Below are positions 1-9,198 of a DNA stretch of 64,000 nt, one piece after another; within the stretch, counting starts at the first letter, position 1; every line of letters begins with the position of its first letter. The stretch comes from Acidobacteriota bacterium (GTDB taxonomy: Bacteria > Acidobacteriota > Thermoanaerobaculia > Multivoradales > SZUA-115). Where the stretch lies: positions 1-64,000 of the forward strand of contig JAJRVQ010000029.1 of the NCBI GenBank assembly GCA_024277255.1, in the 5' to 3' direction. The translations under genes and the position numbers were made by a program. The notes beneath the pieces are model-generated. The model searched no databases. It was given only the letters and a program-made list of their open reading frames with translations, and was not told the DNA's origin.

Positions 1-194
1 AGTTGGGGATCGATGGCGACAAGCTCAACGTGCGCGGTGGCGCGGTGGCCCTGGGTCACCCGATCGGCTGCTCCGGGGCACGAATTCTGGTGACTTTGAT
101 CCACGCCCTGCGCGAACGGGGCGAACGCTACGGTTGCGCGGCGATCTGCCTCGGTGGCGGTGAGGCGACGGCGATGATCGTGGAGCGCCTGTGA
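1..194 (+). CDS. Thiolase (acetyl-CoA acetyltransferase family), 3' end only
   Basis: Only the last 63 or so codons are inside the window; the 5' part lies upstream. The visible residues carry two C-terminal thiolase signatures: [19 protein letters not shown], which contains the catalytic His of the GHP motif, and CLGGGEATA, which contains the C-terminal active-site Cys of the CxGGG motif. Thiolases interconvert acetyl-CoA and acetoacetyl-CoA or cleave 3-ketoacyl-CoA. The stop codon overlaps the GTG start of lptD (GTGA). The substrate class cannot be judged from this fragment. Confidence 0.93.
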   Translation, partial: LGIDGDKLNVRGGAVALGHPIGCSGARILVTLIHALRERGERYGCAAICLGGGEATAMIVERL

Positions 195-2803
195 GGCTTG
201 CCCTGCTGCTGTTCGCCGCGGCGCTGAGCGCCGGTGTTCCCGCCGCGGCGAGCGATGATCCACCGCTGCCCGACTGGGTGCCCGCCGCGGTGGAGGCGGT
301 GGTCGGCTTCGAGTTGGCGGTCGCGTCGCCGCTTCCCGCAGAGCTGAGCGATGTGCTGGCGAGCGTGCAGCCGCCGCAGCTCACCGCCGAGCAGCGCCGC
401 AGCCGCCGGGAGCGGTTGCGCCAAGAGGCGGAGAAGAAGAAAGAGGCCGAAAGGAAGGTCGATCCCAACCGTTCCACCTTCGAGTTTCCACTACCCGAGA
501 CGCGCGGCGGCGGCACGGTGCGCGGAAACGCGGTGGAGGTCAATGCCCAGCAGGGGCAACAGATCGTCCTTTCAGGCGGCGTCGAGTTGGCCTACCAGGA
601 TGTGCACATCGAAGCGGAGCGGATCGAACTCGACATTGAAAACAACAGTCTGGTGGCGCGCGGCGGAGTGATCCTCGATCAGGGGCCACGGCGGTTGAGC
701 GGCGACTCCGCGACCTTCGATCTCACCTCCAAGACCGGCACGCTGACCAATGCCTCCGCATACCTCGAACCCGATTTTTACTTCTCCGGCGCGGAGATCT
801 CCAAGGTGGGCGAGGACCGCTACACGGTGGTCGATGGCATTTTTACTTCGTGTGACCAGGATGTTCCCGGTTGGAGTTTCAAGGTTCGCCGGGCGCGGGT
901 GGATGTCGGCGGGTATGCCCACATTCGCGGAGCCTCATTCCGGGTCAAGAAGACTCCGGTGCTCTACTTTCCCTACATCCTGTGGCCGGCCAAGCTCGAC
1001 CGAGCCTCCGGCTTCCTGGTGGCCCAGCCGGGCTACTCGACCCGCCGCGGTGCATCGCTTTCGGCCGCCTACTATCAGACCCTCGGTCGCAGCGCCGACA
1101 CGACGATCTTCACCGACCTCTACAGCAAGGGGTTCATCGGGATCGGTGACGAGTTCCGCTACGCACTTTCGGAAGGCAGTTCCGGCATCTTCGAGGGCTA
1201 CGCCATCCGCGACTCCGATGACCACAAGTGGCGGTGGAAACTCAACCTGAACCACGTTTCCGAAGATCTTCCCTACGGCCTGCGTGGAGTGCTCACTTAC
1301 AGCGACTTGTCGGACTTCCGCTACTTCGAGGAGTTCGAGCGCGATTTCAACCGCGCTACTCTGCGCCAGATCCACTCGCGCGGTTTCTTGAGTGGCAACT
1401 GGGGTACCCATTCGCTCAACCTCCAGGTGGACAGCCAAGAGACGCTGATCGCCTTCGACGACCCGGCCACCGAGCCCGACGAGGGTCGCGAAGTGACCTT
1501 GCGCAGCTTGCCCGAGGTGGAATACCGGCTGCGCTCGACCCAGATTGGATCGCTGCCTCTCTACCTCGAAGCCGACGCTTCGCTGGCGCTGCTCGATGTC
1601 GAACGCTCAGCGACCTACGACGGCAGCTTCGGCCGGGTGGATCTCTTTCCCAGTATCGAATTGCCGATCAAGACCTGGCCCTGGCTCTCGCTGTCGTTGA
1701 CCGGCGGCTATCGGTTCACCTGGTACGAGGACAGCCTGTGCAACCGCGATGTTGACGGCACCGGCGCCTCGCTGGGTGGCGGTGAGCCCTGTGTCGACAA
1801 CGTGCAGCGCTTCACCGGCGACAGCTTCGAACGCTCGACGCCGGTGATTACCGCCGATATTTTCGGTCCCTCCTTCTCGCGCATCTATGACAAGAAGATC
1901 GGTGACTTCGGCAAGTTCAAACACATCATCGCGCCGCGCATCACCTACGGCTTTGTCGATCTCGACGACGAGGATCTCAGCCGGATTCCGCTCTACGACG
2001 AGCGAGACTCGCTGCGGTCCCGCAACTCGATGCGCGTCGCCCTGATCAACAAGGTCCTGGGCAAACCGGCGGAGATCGTTGAGGAGGAGGAAGAGAGCGG
2101 AAAGCCGGCCGAGACCGCCGCAGAGGATTCATCAGCCGAGGAATCTGGCGACAAGGTCGAGAGTGCCGATGCCGACGGCGAGGAAGGCGACGGTGCGCCC
2201 GCCAAGCCCGCCAAGAAGAAGAAAAAGAGCAACGGCAGCTCGCGCGAGGTCCTTTCATTCGAGCTGGCCCAGTCCTTCAGCTTCGACGACCAACAGCCCC
2301 TACAACGCGGCGACGGTCGCACCGACAAGGCGGGGCCGCTGTCGGCTCTCTTGCGTTTCAATCCGACCGATGGCACCAGCCTCAAGGTCGAGGTCTTTTA
2401 CAGCACGCTGTTTTCCCGCGTGACTTCGACCACGCTATCCGGTACCTACCTGTTACCGCGCGACAACCTGGTGGGGTTGACCTACGTCAACCGGGTCAAC
2501 GCCGTCAACGGCGCGACCCAGAGCGATCAGATCCGGCTGTGGACGGGGCTCAACTTGATCCCCAAGAAGCTCAAGGTTCAGGCGCAGATCAACTACGACC
2601 TCAAGGAAAGCACGCTGCAACAGCAGCGGTACATGCTGCACTACACGGGAAGCTGCTACGGTATACAGCTTGAATTTCGCGATGCCCAGTTCAATGCTCT
2701 CAGCGGAGAACGCGACCAGGACTATCGCATCGCGATCACCCTCAAGAACGTTGGCACATTCCTCGATCTTTCGGGCCGGGTTTCGGGCAGCGGCGGCTTC
2801 TGA
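191..2803 (+). CDS. lptD: LPS-assembly outer-membrane protein LptD
   Basis: 870 residues, a little longer than E. coli LptD. An N-terminal signal peptide (about residues 1-20) is followed by an OstA/LptA-like beta-jellyroll region (about 95-230, with repeated strands such as [16 protein letters not shown]) and a long beta-barrel of alternating aromatic and polar strands. LptD with lipoprotein LptE inserts lipopolysaccharide into the outer leaflet. The start is GTG at 191, overlapping the thiolase stop. Odd feature: about residues 628-685 form a highly charged Glu/Asp then Lys-rich low-complexity insertion within the barrel, probably an extended loop. The gene leads a surface-polysaccharide cluster, which fits an LPS role. 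Confidence 0.88.
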   Translation: MRLALLLFAAALSAGVPAAASDDPPLPDWVPAAVEAVVGFELAVASPLPAELSDVLASVQPPQLTAEQRRSRRERLRQEAEKKKEAERKVDPNRSTFEFPLPETRGGGTVRGNAVEVNAQQGQQIVLSGGVELAYQDVHIEAERIELDIENNSLVARGGVILDQGPRRLSGDSATFDLTSKTGTLTNASAYLEPDFYFSGAEISKVGEDRYTVVDGIFTSCDQDVPGWSFKVRRARVDVGGYAHIRGASFRVKKTPVLYFPYILWPAKLDRASGFLVAQPGYSTRRGASLSAAYYQTLGRSADTTIFTDLYSKGFIGIGDEFRYALSEGSSGIFEGYAIRDSDDHKWRWKLNLNHVSEDLPYGLRGVLTYSDLSDFRYFEEFERDFNRATLRQIHSRGFLSGNWGTHSLNLQVDSQETLIAFDDPATEPDEGREVTLRSLPEVEYRLRSTQIGSLPLYLEADASLALLDVERSATYDGSFGRVDLFPSIELPIKTWPWLSLSLTGGYRFTWYEDSLCNRDVDGTGASLGGGEPCVDNVQRFTGDSFERSTPVITADIFGPSFSRIYDKKIGDFGKFKHIIAPRITYGFVDLDDEDLSRIPLYDERDSLRSRNSMRVALINKVLGKPAEIVEEEEESGKPAETAAEDSSAEESGDKVESADADGEEGDGAPAKPAKKKKKSNGSSREVLSFELAQSFSFDDQQPLQRGDGRTDKAGPLSALLRFNPTDGTSLKVEVFYSTLFSRVTSTTLSGTYLLPRDNLVGLTYVNRVNAVNGATQSDQIRLWTGLNLIPKKLKVQAQINYDLKESTLQQQRYMLHYTGSCYGIQLEFRDAQFNALSGERDQDYRIAITLKNVGTFLDLSGRVSGSGGF

Positions 2804-2863
2804 GCGGATCCCGCCGCGCCGCGCCCTCACTCACCCTCCCGACCTACCGTCAAAGGCGACTCG

Positions 2864-3940
2864 ATGATGAAAGCCCTTATTCTGTCCGGCGGCAAAGGTA
2901 CGCGCCTGCGCCCGTTGACCTACACGTCGGCCAAGCAGCTGGTGCCGGTGGCCAACAAGCCGGTGCTCTTCTACGGCATCGAGTCGGTGGTAGCCGCCGG
3001 GATCACCGAGGTCGGCATCATCGTTGGCGATACGCAAGAGGAGATTCGTGCCGCGGTGGGCGATGGCTCTCAGTTCGGTGCCAAGGTGACCTATATCCCT
3101 CAAGATGCGCCCCTGGGGCTGGCCCACGCGGTGCTGATCGCCGAAGAGTTCATCGGCGAGGATTCCTTCGTCATGTACCTCGGCGACAACATGATCGCGG
3201 GCGGGATCACCGGCTTGGTCAACGAGTATTTGGAACTGGGCTGCAACTCGGAGATCCTCCTGGCCGAAGTTCCCAACCCGCAGCAGTTCGGCGTTGCGGA
3301 GCTGACCGAGGAGGGGCAGATTCAGCGGCTAGTCGAAAAGCCCGAAGAGCCGCGCAGCAACCTGGCTCTGGTCGGCGTCTACATGTTCGACTCGACCATC
3401 TTCGAGTCGGTCAAGCGGATCCAACCCTCGGCGCGCGGTGAACTGGAGATCACCGACGCCATCCAGGATCTGATCGATCGCGGCCTCTCCGTCCACCCGC
3501 ACGTGGTGCGCGGTTGGTGGAAAGACACCGGCAAGCTCGAAGATATGCTGGAGGCCAACCGGATCATCCTGGAGACACTCGACGTTCGGCGCTCGGATCA
3601 CCAACACCGCTATCCCGGTTGTCAACTGGAAGGGCGGGTCGAGATCGGCGAGGGAACCGAGATCGTCGATTCGGTGATTCGCGGTCCGGTGGTGATCGGT
3701 GCGGGTAGCCGCATCGAGCAGGCCTTCGTCGGCCCGTACACCTCGATCGGCGACGGCTGTACTCTGATCGGCTGTGAGCTGGAGAACTCGATCATCCTCG
3801 AGGGCAGCGAGATTTGCCGTGTTCCGCGACGGATCGACGGCTCGCTGATCGGTCGCAATGCCCGTATCGTGGCCACCGATCGCAAGCCCAAGGCCCACCG
3901 CTTCATGCTCGGTGACAACTGCGAAGTTGAGATCTCCTGA
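2864..3940 (+). CDS. rmlA: Glucose-1-phosphate thymidylyltransferase, long form
   Basis: 358 residues. It begins with the nucleotidyltransferase signature GGKGTRLRPLT followed by SAKQLVPVANKP, and contains the sugar-binding region around YLGDNMI. The C-terminal third (about 240-345) is a left-handed beta-helix of hexapeptide repeats, which marks the long StrD/RffH-like class rather than short tetrameric RmlA. The expected reaction is glucose-1-P plus dTTP to dTDP-glucose, feeding deoxysugars for O-antigen or exopolysaccharide. rmlD follows 22 nt downstream. No rmlB or rmlC is in the window. The exact nucleotide preference is not provable from sequence. Confidence 0.87.
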   Translation: MMKALILSGGKGTRLRPLTYTSAKQLVPVANKPVLFYGIESVVAAGITEVGIIVGDTQEEIRAAVGDGSQFGAKVTYIPQDAPLGLAHAVLIAEEFIGEDSFVMYLGDNMIAGGITGLVNEYLELGCNSEILLAEVPNPQQFGVAELTEEGQIQRLVEKPEEPRSNLALVGVYMFDSTIFESVKRIQPSARGELEITDAIQDLIDRGLSVHPHVVRGWWKDTGKLEDMLEANRIILETLDVRRSDHQHRYPGCQLEGRVEIGEGTEIVDSVIRGPVVIGAGSRIEQAFVGPYTSIGDGCTLIGCELENSIILEGSEICRVPRRIDGSLIGRNARIVATDRKPKAHRFMLGDNCEVEIS

Positions 3941-3962
3941 GCGCTTCCCGGCTCTTGTGACC

Positions 3963-4814
3963 ATGCGTAGCTTGATTCTTGGCGGTGAAGGGATGCTCGG
4001 CCGAGCCTTGGTGGCAGAGGCTCGCCGGCGCGGCTTCGCGGCGCTGGCCTTGTCGCGGGCGGTCGCCGACATCACTGATGCGGAGCGCCTCTCCTATTGG
4101 GTGGAGAGTTGGCGTCCGGAGATGGTGTTCAACTGCGCCGCCTACACCCAAGTTGACGACTGCGAGGAGCGGCGTGACCATGCCTTCGCGATCAACGGTG
4201 CGGCGGTGGCCCACGTCGCGGCCGCGGCGCAGCAGGTGGGAGCTAGCCTGGTCCACATCTCGACCGACTACGTCTTCGCCGGCACGGCGAGTGAGCCCTA
4301 CCCTGAAGAGGCCGCCACCGCGCCGGCCACCGTCTACGGAGAGAGCAAGCTGGCGGGCGAAGCCCTCGCCCTGGCCTACGAAGGGGCGCTGGTGGTGCGG
4401 GCCAGTTGGCTGTTCGGTCCCGGCGGAGCGAACTTCGCCGCCACCATCCTGCGGCTGATCGATCGCGGTGATGCCACGTTGCGTGTGGTGGACGATCAGG
4501 TAGGCTCACCGACCTACACACCCTACTTGGCGGCGGCGCTCCTCGACCTGGCGGCGGTCGGTGCCACGGGGCTGGTCCACTATCGCAATCGCGAACCGGT
4601 TTCGTGGCACGGCTTCGCCAGCGAGATCGCTCGCCGCGTCGCACCCCAACTGGAGGTGGCTCCGGTCTCGACTTCGGAGTTTCCCCGGCCTGCGCCACGT
4701 CCCGCCTATTCGGTGCTCGATGTCGGGCGCTGCGAACGGCTGCTGGGGCGACCGGTGGCACGCTGGATGGACGGTTTGGACGACTATTTGAAACGACTCA
4801 ATAGAGAGACTTGA
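3963..4814 (+). CDS. rmlD: dTDP-4-dehydrorhamnose reductase
   Basis: 283 residues, normal for RmlD. The N-terminal Rossmann motif is LILGGEGMLGRAL, VFNCAAYTQVDDCE is typical of the family, and the SDR catalytic elements are STDYVF and YGESKLAGE (Tyr/Lys pair). It reduces dTDP-4-dehydro-L-rhamnose to dTDP-L-rhamnose with NAD(P)H. I chose ATG 3963 because family homology begins immediately after it; the reading frame is open further upstream, but only across the end of rmlA. It is co-directional with rmlA and with two GDP-sugar genes downstream. Confidence 0.88.
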   Translation: MRSLILGGEGMLGRALVAEARRRGFAALALSRAVADITDAERLSYWVESWRPEMVFNCAAYTQVDDCEERRDHAFAINGAAVAHVAAAAQQVGASLVHISTDYVFAGTASEPYPEEAATAPATVYGESKLAGEALALAYEGALVVRASWLFGPGGANFAATILRLIDRGDATLRVVDDQVGSPTYTPYLAAALLDLAAVGATGLVHYRNREPVSWHGFASEIARRVAPQLEVAPVSTSEFPRPAPRPAYSVLDVGRCERLLGRPVARWMDGLDDYLKRLNRET

Positions 4815-4822
4815 CATAGATC

Positions 4823-4862
4823 GGCGCCTCTTCCCACCCTGGTCAGGGAGGAGGACGGCGCC
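4823..4862 (+). promoter_or_regulatory. Hairpin covering the Shine-Dalgarno site before the dehydratase gene
   Basis: The 5' arm (4823-4835, GGCGCCTCTTCCC) can pair with 4846-4862, which holds the strong Shine-Dalgarno GGGAGGAGG and runs to the base before ATG 4863. The GGCGCC boxes at both ends are also mutually complementary. The loop is about 10 nt. As drawn it would hide the ribosome site, so it is a translational control element, a relic terminator, or evidence that ATG 4881 is the real start. A TTGACA hexamer sits at 4811-4816. Confidence 0.5.
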
Positions 4863-5861
4863 ATGGGAGAAGGTAGAGATATGAGTGAGCGACGCGCCCT
4901 GATTACCGGAGTTACCGGCTTCGCCGGTTCGCACCTGGCGGACTATTTGTTGGCCGATCACCCGGAGGTGAAAGTCTTTGGCACCTACCGCTGGCGTAGC
5001 CGGCGCGAGAACATCGATCACCTCGGCGGCTCCATTGAGTTGATCGAAGCCGATCTACGCGACTACACTGCAACGCGGCGACTGCTGGAGCGCACCCGGC
5101 CGGAGATGATCTTCCATCTGGCGGCGCAGAGTTTCGTGCCGTCGAGCTGGACGGCGCCGGACGAAACCCTGACCACCAACATCCGCGCGCAGACCAACCT
5201 CTTCGAGACGGTGCGCGAACTGGGCCTCGACCCGACGATCCAGATCGCCTGTTCGAGCGAGGAGTACGGTCTGGTCAAGCCGGAAGAGACGCCGATCAAA
5301 GAGACCAACCCCTTGCGGCCACTGTCGCCCTACGCGGTGTCGAAGGTCACCCAGGACTTCCTCGGCTATCAGTATCATCAGAGCTATGGCTTGAAAGTGA
5401 TTCGCACTCGGGGCTTCAACCATACCGGTCCGCGGCGCGGTGATGTCTTCGTGACCTCGAACTTCGCCAAGCAGATCGCCGAGATCGAGGCGGGCCTCAA
5501 CGAGCCGGTGATTCGCGTCGGCAACCTGGATGCGGTGCGTGACTTCACCGACGTGCGCGACATGGTGCGCGCCTACTGGCTAGCGGTCAACAAGGCGAAG
5601 CCGGGCGAGGTCTACAACATCGCCAGCGGCAACGGCATCACCATTCGCGAATTGCTCGACCGCTTGTTGGCGCTGTCGAGCGCCGAGGTGAAGATCGAGA
5701 CCGACCCCGAGCGGCTGCGCCCCTCGGATGTCGAGATCCTGGTCGGCGACTCCTCGAAGTTCCGCGCCGACACCGGCTGGGAGCCGCGGATTCCCTTCGA
5801 GCAGACGTTGAGCGACATCCTCGCCTACTGGCGCGAACAGCTAGCGGGTCGCAGATCCTAG
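4863..5861 (+). CDS. gmd: GDP-mannose 4,6-dehydratase-like SDR epimerase
   Basis: 332 residues, extended SDR fold. The Rossmann motif TGVTGFAGSHLA, the catalytic SSEEYG segment (the Glu next to the Ser/Thr site is typical of GMD), YAVSK and the HTGPRRGDVF substrate loop all point to GDP-mannose 4,6-dehydratase, which makes GDP-4-dehydro-6-deoxymannose. ATG 4863 has an SD of GGGAGGAGG but lies under a hairpin. ATG 4881, preceded by GAGAAGG, would begin exactly where family similarity begins and is an equally good start. The next gene encodes the matching reductase. A dTDP-glucose dehydratase is a less likely alternative. Confidence 0.8.
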   Translation: MGEGRDMSERRALITGVTGFAGSHLADYLLADHPEVKVFGTYRWRSRRENIDHLGGSIELIEADLRDYTATRRLLERTRPEMIFHLAAQSFVPSSWTAPDETLTTNIRAQTNLFETVRELGLDPTIQIACSSEEYGLVKPEETPIKETNPLRPLSPYAVSKVTQDFLGYQYHQSYGLKVIRTRGFNHTGPRRGDVFVTSNFAKQIAEIEAGLNEPVIRVGNLDAVRDFTDVRDMVRAYWLAVNKAKPGEVYNIASGNGITIRELLDRLLALSSAEVKIETDPERLRPSDVEILVGDSSKFRADTGWEPRIPFEQTLSDILAYWREQLAGRRS

Positions 5862-5920
5862 CCTTGCGGTCCAGTCGAACGTCAGGTCGGGAGAGATAAA
5901 GTCTGGGGGAGGCTGAGGCG

Positions 5921-6835
5921 ATGAAAATCTTCGTAACCGGCATCAGCGGCTTCGTCGGTGGCCGGCTGACCCGTCACCTGTTGGCGCGTGGTGATCAGGT
6001 GTGGGGGAGTTACGCCGGCCAACCGCCGCAGATCCCCGGTGTCGAGTGTTTCGCGGTCGATATCGTCGAGGCCGACGCCATGCGCCGGATCATCGATCGA
6101 ACCGACCCCGACGCGATCATTCATCTTGCCGGCCTGTCGCATGTTGGCGCCTCCTGGGACGACCAGGCTTCCTACTTCCGGGTCAACGTCTTGGGCACCG
6201 AAAGGCTGCTCGATGCCGCCGAAGGGCGAACCGTGATCTTCGCCTCCAGCTCGGAGGTCTACGGCCTGGTGCCGGAGGACGAGCAACCGATCGCCGAGTC
6301 GAGCCCGCTTCGCCCGCTCAACCCCTACGCCATGACCAAGGCGGCCGCCGAACGGTTGGCGGTGGGCCGCGGTGCGGTGGTGGCGCGTGCCTTCAACATG
6401 ATCGGACCGGGGCAGGCCCCCAAGTTCGCCCTCCCGGCCTTCGCCTCGCAGCTGGTTGCGATCGCGGCGGGACGAGCCGATCCGGTGGTCAAGACGGGGA
6501 ATCTTTCGGCTCGCCGCGACCTGGTTCACGTCGACGACGGCGCCCGCGCCTATCGTTTATTGGTGAAGAAGGGCGAGCCGGGTGAGGCCTACAATATTGC
6601 CTCCGGCAGAGCCTACTCGATCGCCGAGGCGCTCGATCAGCTGATCGCTGTCTCTGGCGTCGAGGCGCGCATCGTCTCCGAGGCCGGCCGCTTGCGGCCG
6701 ACCGATTTGCCTCTGCTGTGCGGTGATCCAAGTCGGTTGGAAGCACTCGGTTGGAAGCGGGAAAAGACGGTTGCCGATGCCTTGAGCGACCTCTGGCGAT
6801 CGGTGCAGGGTAGCAGCTCGGGAGGGGTGGCTTGA
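5921..6835 (+). CDS. rmd: GDP-6-deoxy-D-mannose reductase-like SDR
   Basis: 304 residues. The Rossmann motif is TGISGFVGGRL, HLAGLSHVGASW resembles Rmd, the catalytic residues lie in SSSEVYG and YAMTK, and there is an RAFNMIGPGQ loop. Rmd reduces GDP-4-dehydro-6-deoxy-D-mannose to GDP-D-rhamnose, so together with the preceding gene it forms a two-step pathway from GDP-mannose. The SD-like GGGGGAGG lies about 13-20 nt before ATG 5921. The 3' end overlaps the next gene's start (TTGA). Assignment to Rmd rather than another 4-ketosugar reductase rests on similarity and adjacency. Confidence 0.75.
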   Translation: MKIFVTGISGFVGGRLTRHLLARGDQVWGSYAGQPPQIPGVECFAVDIVEADAMRRIIDRTDPDAIIHLAGLSHVGASWDDQASYFRVNVLGTERLLDAAEGRTVIFASSSEVYGLVPEDEQPIAESSPLRPLNPYAMTKAAAERLAVGRGAVVARAFNMIGPGQAPKFALPAFASQLVAIAAGRADPVVKTGNLSARRDLVHVDDGARAYRLLVKKGEPGEAYNIASGRAYSIAEALDQLIAVSGVEARIVSEAGRLRPTDLPLLCGDPSRLEALGWKREKTVADALSDLWRSVQGSSSGGVA

Positions 6836-8178
6836 GCCTCTCGCGCGGCGAACTGCTGCGCAAGATCGTCCACATGGCGGTCGGTCTGATCGCGTTCAGT
6901 CTGCGCTACCTCACCGTGCCGCAGGCGGCGGCGATGGCTCTGGGGGCAGTCCTGTTCAACCTCTTCCTCTTGCCGCGGCTCGGCGGCAAGCGGCTGTGGC
7001 GCGCCGGCGAGGCGGCAAGCGGTCGCTCGCTCGGCATCGTCTTCTATCCCGTTGCCGTTCTCTTGCTGATCCTCCTCTTTCACCGCCGTCTCGAAGTCGC
7101 CGCGGCGGTGTGGGCCATCCTGGCCTTCGGCGACGGCATGGCCTCGCTCGTCGGTATGACCCTGGGCAAGGCCAAGCTGCCGTGGAACGGGGAGAAGAGC
7201 TGGTCGGGAACGCTGGCCTACTGGCTGTTCGGGACCTTGGGCGCCGTCGTCCTGTTGCAGTGGACGGCGGCAGGCCGCTACGAACTGGCCTTCGCGCTGG
7301 CGGTCTGTGCCCTTACCGCGGCGGTTGCGGCGTTGATCGAGTCCTTACCGCTGGGGTTGGACGACAACCTTCGCGTGCCGTTGATCGCCGGCCTTTTGCT
7401 GTTGGGGCTGTTGCTGGCGCACGCCGGTTTCGCCACACTGACCGAGCCCGTCGCCCTGCATCGGCTGGGAGCCGGGGCGGCCGTCAACACCGGTCTCGGG
7501 CTGGCGGCGCTGGCGGCCGGCGCCGTCGATCTGTCGGGTTTCTTGGCCGGCGGTCTGTTGGGGAGCGGCGTCTGGTGGTTCTTGGGTGGGCGCGCCTTCG
7601 TCCTCTTTGCGGTCTTCGTCTTGGGCGGCAGCCTGGTGACCAAGCTCGGCTACCAACGCAAGGCGCAGCGCAAACTGGCCCAGGAGAAGGGTGGCCGGCG
7701 CGGGGCTCGCCATGCTCTGGCCAACACCGGCACTGCCTTCTTCTGTGCCCTATTCGCCGCCACCACACCCTATCCGCGCCTTTTCGGTCTGGCTTTCGCC
7801 GGCGCTCTGGCTACCGCCCTGGCCGATACCTGCGGCAGTGAGATCGGCCAACTGTGGGGGCGCCGCACTTTTCTGATCACCACCTTGCGGCCGGTGCCGC
7901 GCGGCACCAATGGCGCGGTCTCGGTCGAGGGCACCGTCGCCGGCATCCTTGGCTCGTTGGTCATTGCCGGTCTCGGCGCTTGGGCGGGGCTCTACGCGGC
8001 GTGGCCCGGAATCGGGATCATCATCATCGCCGCCTTTCTTGGCACGACTCTGGAGAGCCTCTTCGGGGCGACCCTGGAACGGCGTGGTCTGCTCGACAAC
8101 GAGGCGATCAACTTTCTCAATACCCTGGTCGGTGCCGTGCTGGCCTTCGGCCTGGGCTATGTTTGGCTGGCCGGCTGA
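6832..8178 (+). CDS. Fused isoprenoid-alcohol kinase (VTE5/dolichol-kinase-like) and DUF92 (VTE6-like) membrane protein
   Basis: 448 residues, about 12 predicted membrane segments. The N-terminal half (about 1-200) has the phytol/dolichol kinase signature AFGDGMASLVG followed by WNGEKSWSGTLAYW (CTP-dependent polyprenol kinase family). The C-terminal half (about 215-448) is DUF92: ALADTCGSEIG, PRGTNGAVSVEGTVAG and NFLNTLVGAVLA. In plants, separate VTE5 and VTE6 proteins phosphorylate phytol to phytyl-P and then phytyl-PP. Here both domains are in one chain, immediately before a UbiA prenyltransferase. Inference: one protein makes a prenyl diphosphate donor from a free alcohol. Start is TTG 6832, overlapping the rmd stop. 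Confidence 0.8.
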   Translation: MSLSRGELLRKIVHMAVGLIAFSLRYLTVPQAAAMALGAVLFNLFLLPRLGGKRLWRAGEAASGRSLGIVFYPVAVLLLILLFHRRLEVAAAVWAILAFGDGMASLVGMTLGKAKLPWNGEKSWSGTLAYWLFGTLGAVVLLQWTAAGRYELAFALAVCALTAAVAALIESLPLGLDDNLRVPLIAGLLLLGLLLAHAGFATLTEPVALHRLGAGAAVNTGLGLAALAAGAVDLSGFLAGGLLGSGVWWFLGGRAFVLFAVFVLGGSLVTKLGYQRKAQRKLAQEKGGRRGARHALANTGTAFFCALFAATTPYPRLFGLAFAGALATALADTCGSEIGQLWGRRTFLITTLRPVPRGTNGAVSVEGTVAGILGSLVIAGLGAWAGLYAAWPGIGIIIIAAFLGTTLESLFGATLERRGLLDNEAINFLNTLVGAVLAFGLGYVWLAG

Positions 8179-8201
8179 CCCTTCCCTGAGCAAGACACCC
8201 C

Positions 8202-9188
8202 ATGACTAAGACGCAGAGCTACATCAAACTGGCGCGGCCGTTCACCCTGATGCCGCCGCTGTTGGGGATCATCTCGGGCGCCATCTGTGCCTTCGGCTCG
8301 GTCCACAATCCGGATCCGGAGCACCGCTTTACCTTGCCGGTGCTGATGACCGTCGTTTTGGGTTCGCTGTGCGCCGCTCTGATGAACGCGGCCTCCAACT
8401 CGATCAACCAGATCTACGACCTGGAGATCGATCGCCTCAACAAGCCGGAGAGACCGTTGGTCACCGGGGCGCTGTCGATGCGCGAAGGCTGGTGGTTCAC
8501 CGTCGTGACCTACGCGCTGGCCTTGATTCCGACCTGGCTGGTGGTGGTCTACCCGTTCAACGGCTGGGCCGAGAAGCTCTTCGCGCCGCTCAAGTTCCAC
8601 CAGACCTTCTTCATCTACCTGGCGGCAGTCTTCTTCTCCTCGGTCTACTCAGCACCGGTCCTCGGGCGTACCAAGGCGCGGGGGCTGCTGGCCAACCTGA
8701 CCATCGCCATCCCGCGCGGCACCTTGCTCAAGGTGGCGGGCTGGGCGATGGTGGCCCACATCTGGTACACCGAACCCTGGTACATCGGTGCCATCTTCGG
8801 CCTCTTCGTCATCGGCGCCTCCTCGACCAAAGACTTCGCCGACATCGAAGGGGACCTCGCCGGCGGCTGCAAGACCCTGCCGATCCTCTTCGGGGTCAAG
8901 AAGGCGGCCTGGTTCATCGCTCCCTTCTTCGTCCTGCCCTGGCTGCTCATCCCGCTCGGCGTCCGTCTCGCCGACCCGCAGGATCCGAGCCACCCCATCC
9001 TCACCGGCAACCCGACCGTCCTGACCCTGCTCGGAGTCGTGCTCACCGCCTGGGGCGGCTACACCGTCTGGCTCCTGGTGCGCGACCCCGACTCCCTGGC
9101 CAAGACCGAAAACCACCCCTCGTGGACCCACATGTACCTGATGGTGATGGCGGCGCAGGTGGGGTTCGCGGTGGCCTATCTGCTGTGA
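8202..9188 (+). CDS. UbiA-family prenyltransferase
   Basis: 328 residues, about nine transmembrane helices. Both aspartate-rich motifs are intact: NQIYDLEID (NxxxDxxxD, with NKPERPL after it) and KDFADIEGD. UbiA enzymes transfer a prenyl chain from a diphosphate to an aromatic or other acceptor in the membrane (quinones, chlorophyll, tocopherol, archaeal-type lipids). The gene starts 23 nt after the kinase-fusion gene on the same strand. The pairing suggests the kinase supplies its donor substrate. The acceptor cannot be read from sequence, and there are no methyltransferases or cyclases of quinone synthesis nearby. Confidence 0.85.
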   Translation: MTKTQSYIKLARPFTLMPPLLGIISGAICAFGSVHNPDPEHRFTLPVLMTVVLGSLCAALMNAASNSINQIYDLEIDRLNKPERPLVTGALSMREGWWFTVVTYALALIPTWLVVVYPFNGWAEKLFAPLKFHQTFFIYLAAVFFSSVYSAPVLGRTKARGLLANLTIAIPRGTLLKVAGWAMVAHIWYTEPWYIGAIFGLFVIGASSTKDFADIEGDLAGGCKTLPILFGVKKAAWFIAPFFVLPWLLIPLGVRLADPQDPSHPILTGNPTVLTLLGVVLTAWGGYTVWLLVRDPDSLAKTENHPSWTHMYLMVMAAQVGFAVAYLL

Positions 9189-9198
9189 TCGGAGCCGA

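Noticed and set aside
6832-8178. Phosphatidate cytidylyltransferase (CdsA)
   Set aside because: The signature fits the polyprenol kinase branch, and the second half is DUF92, which CdsA lacks.
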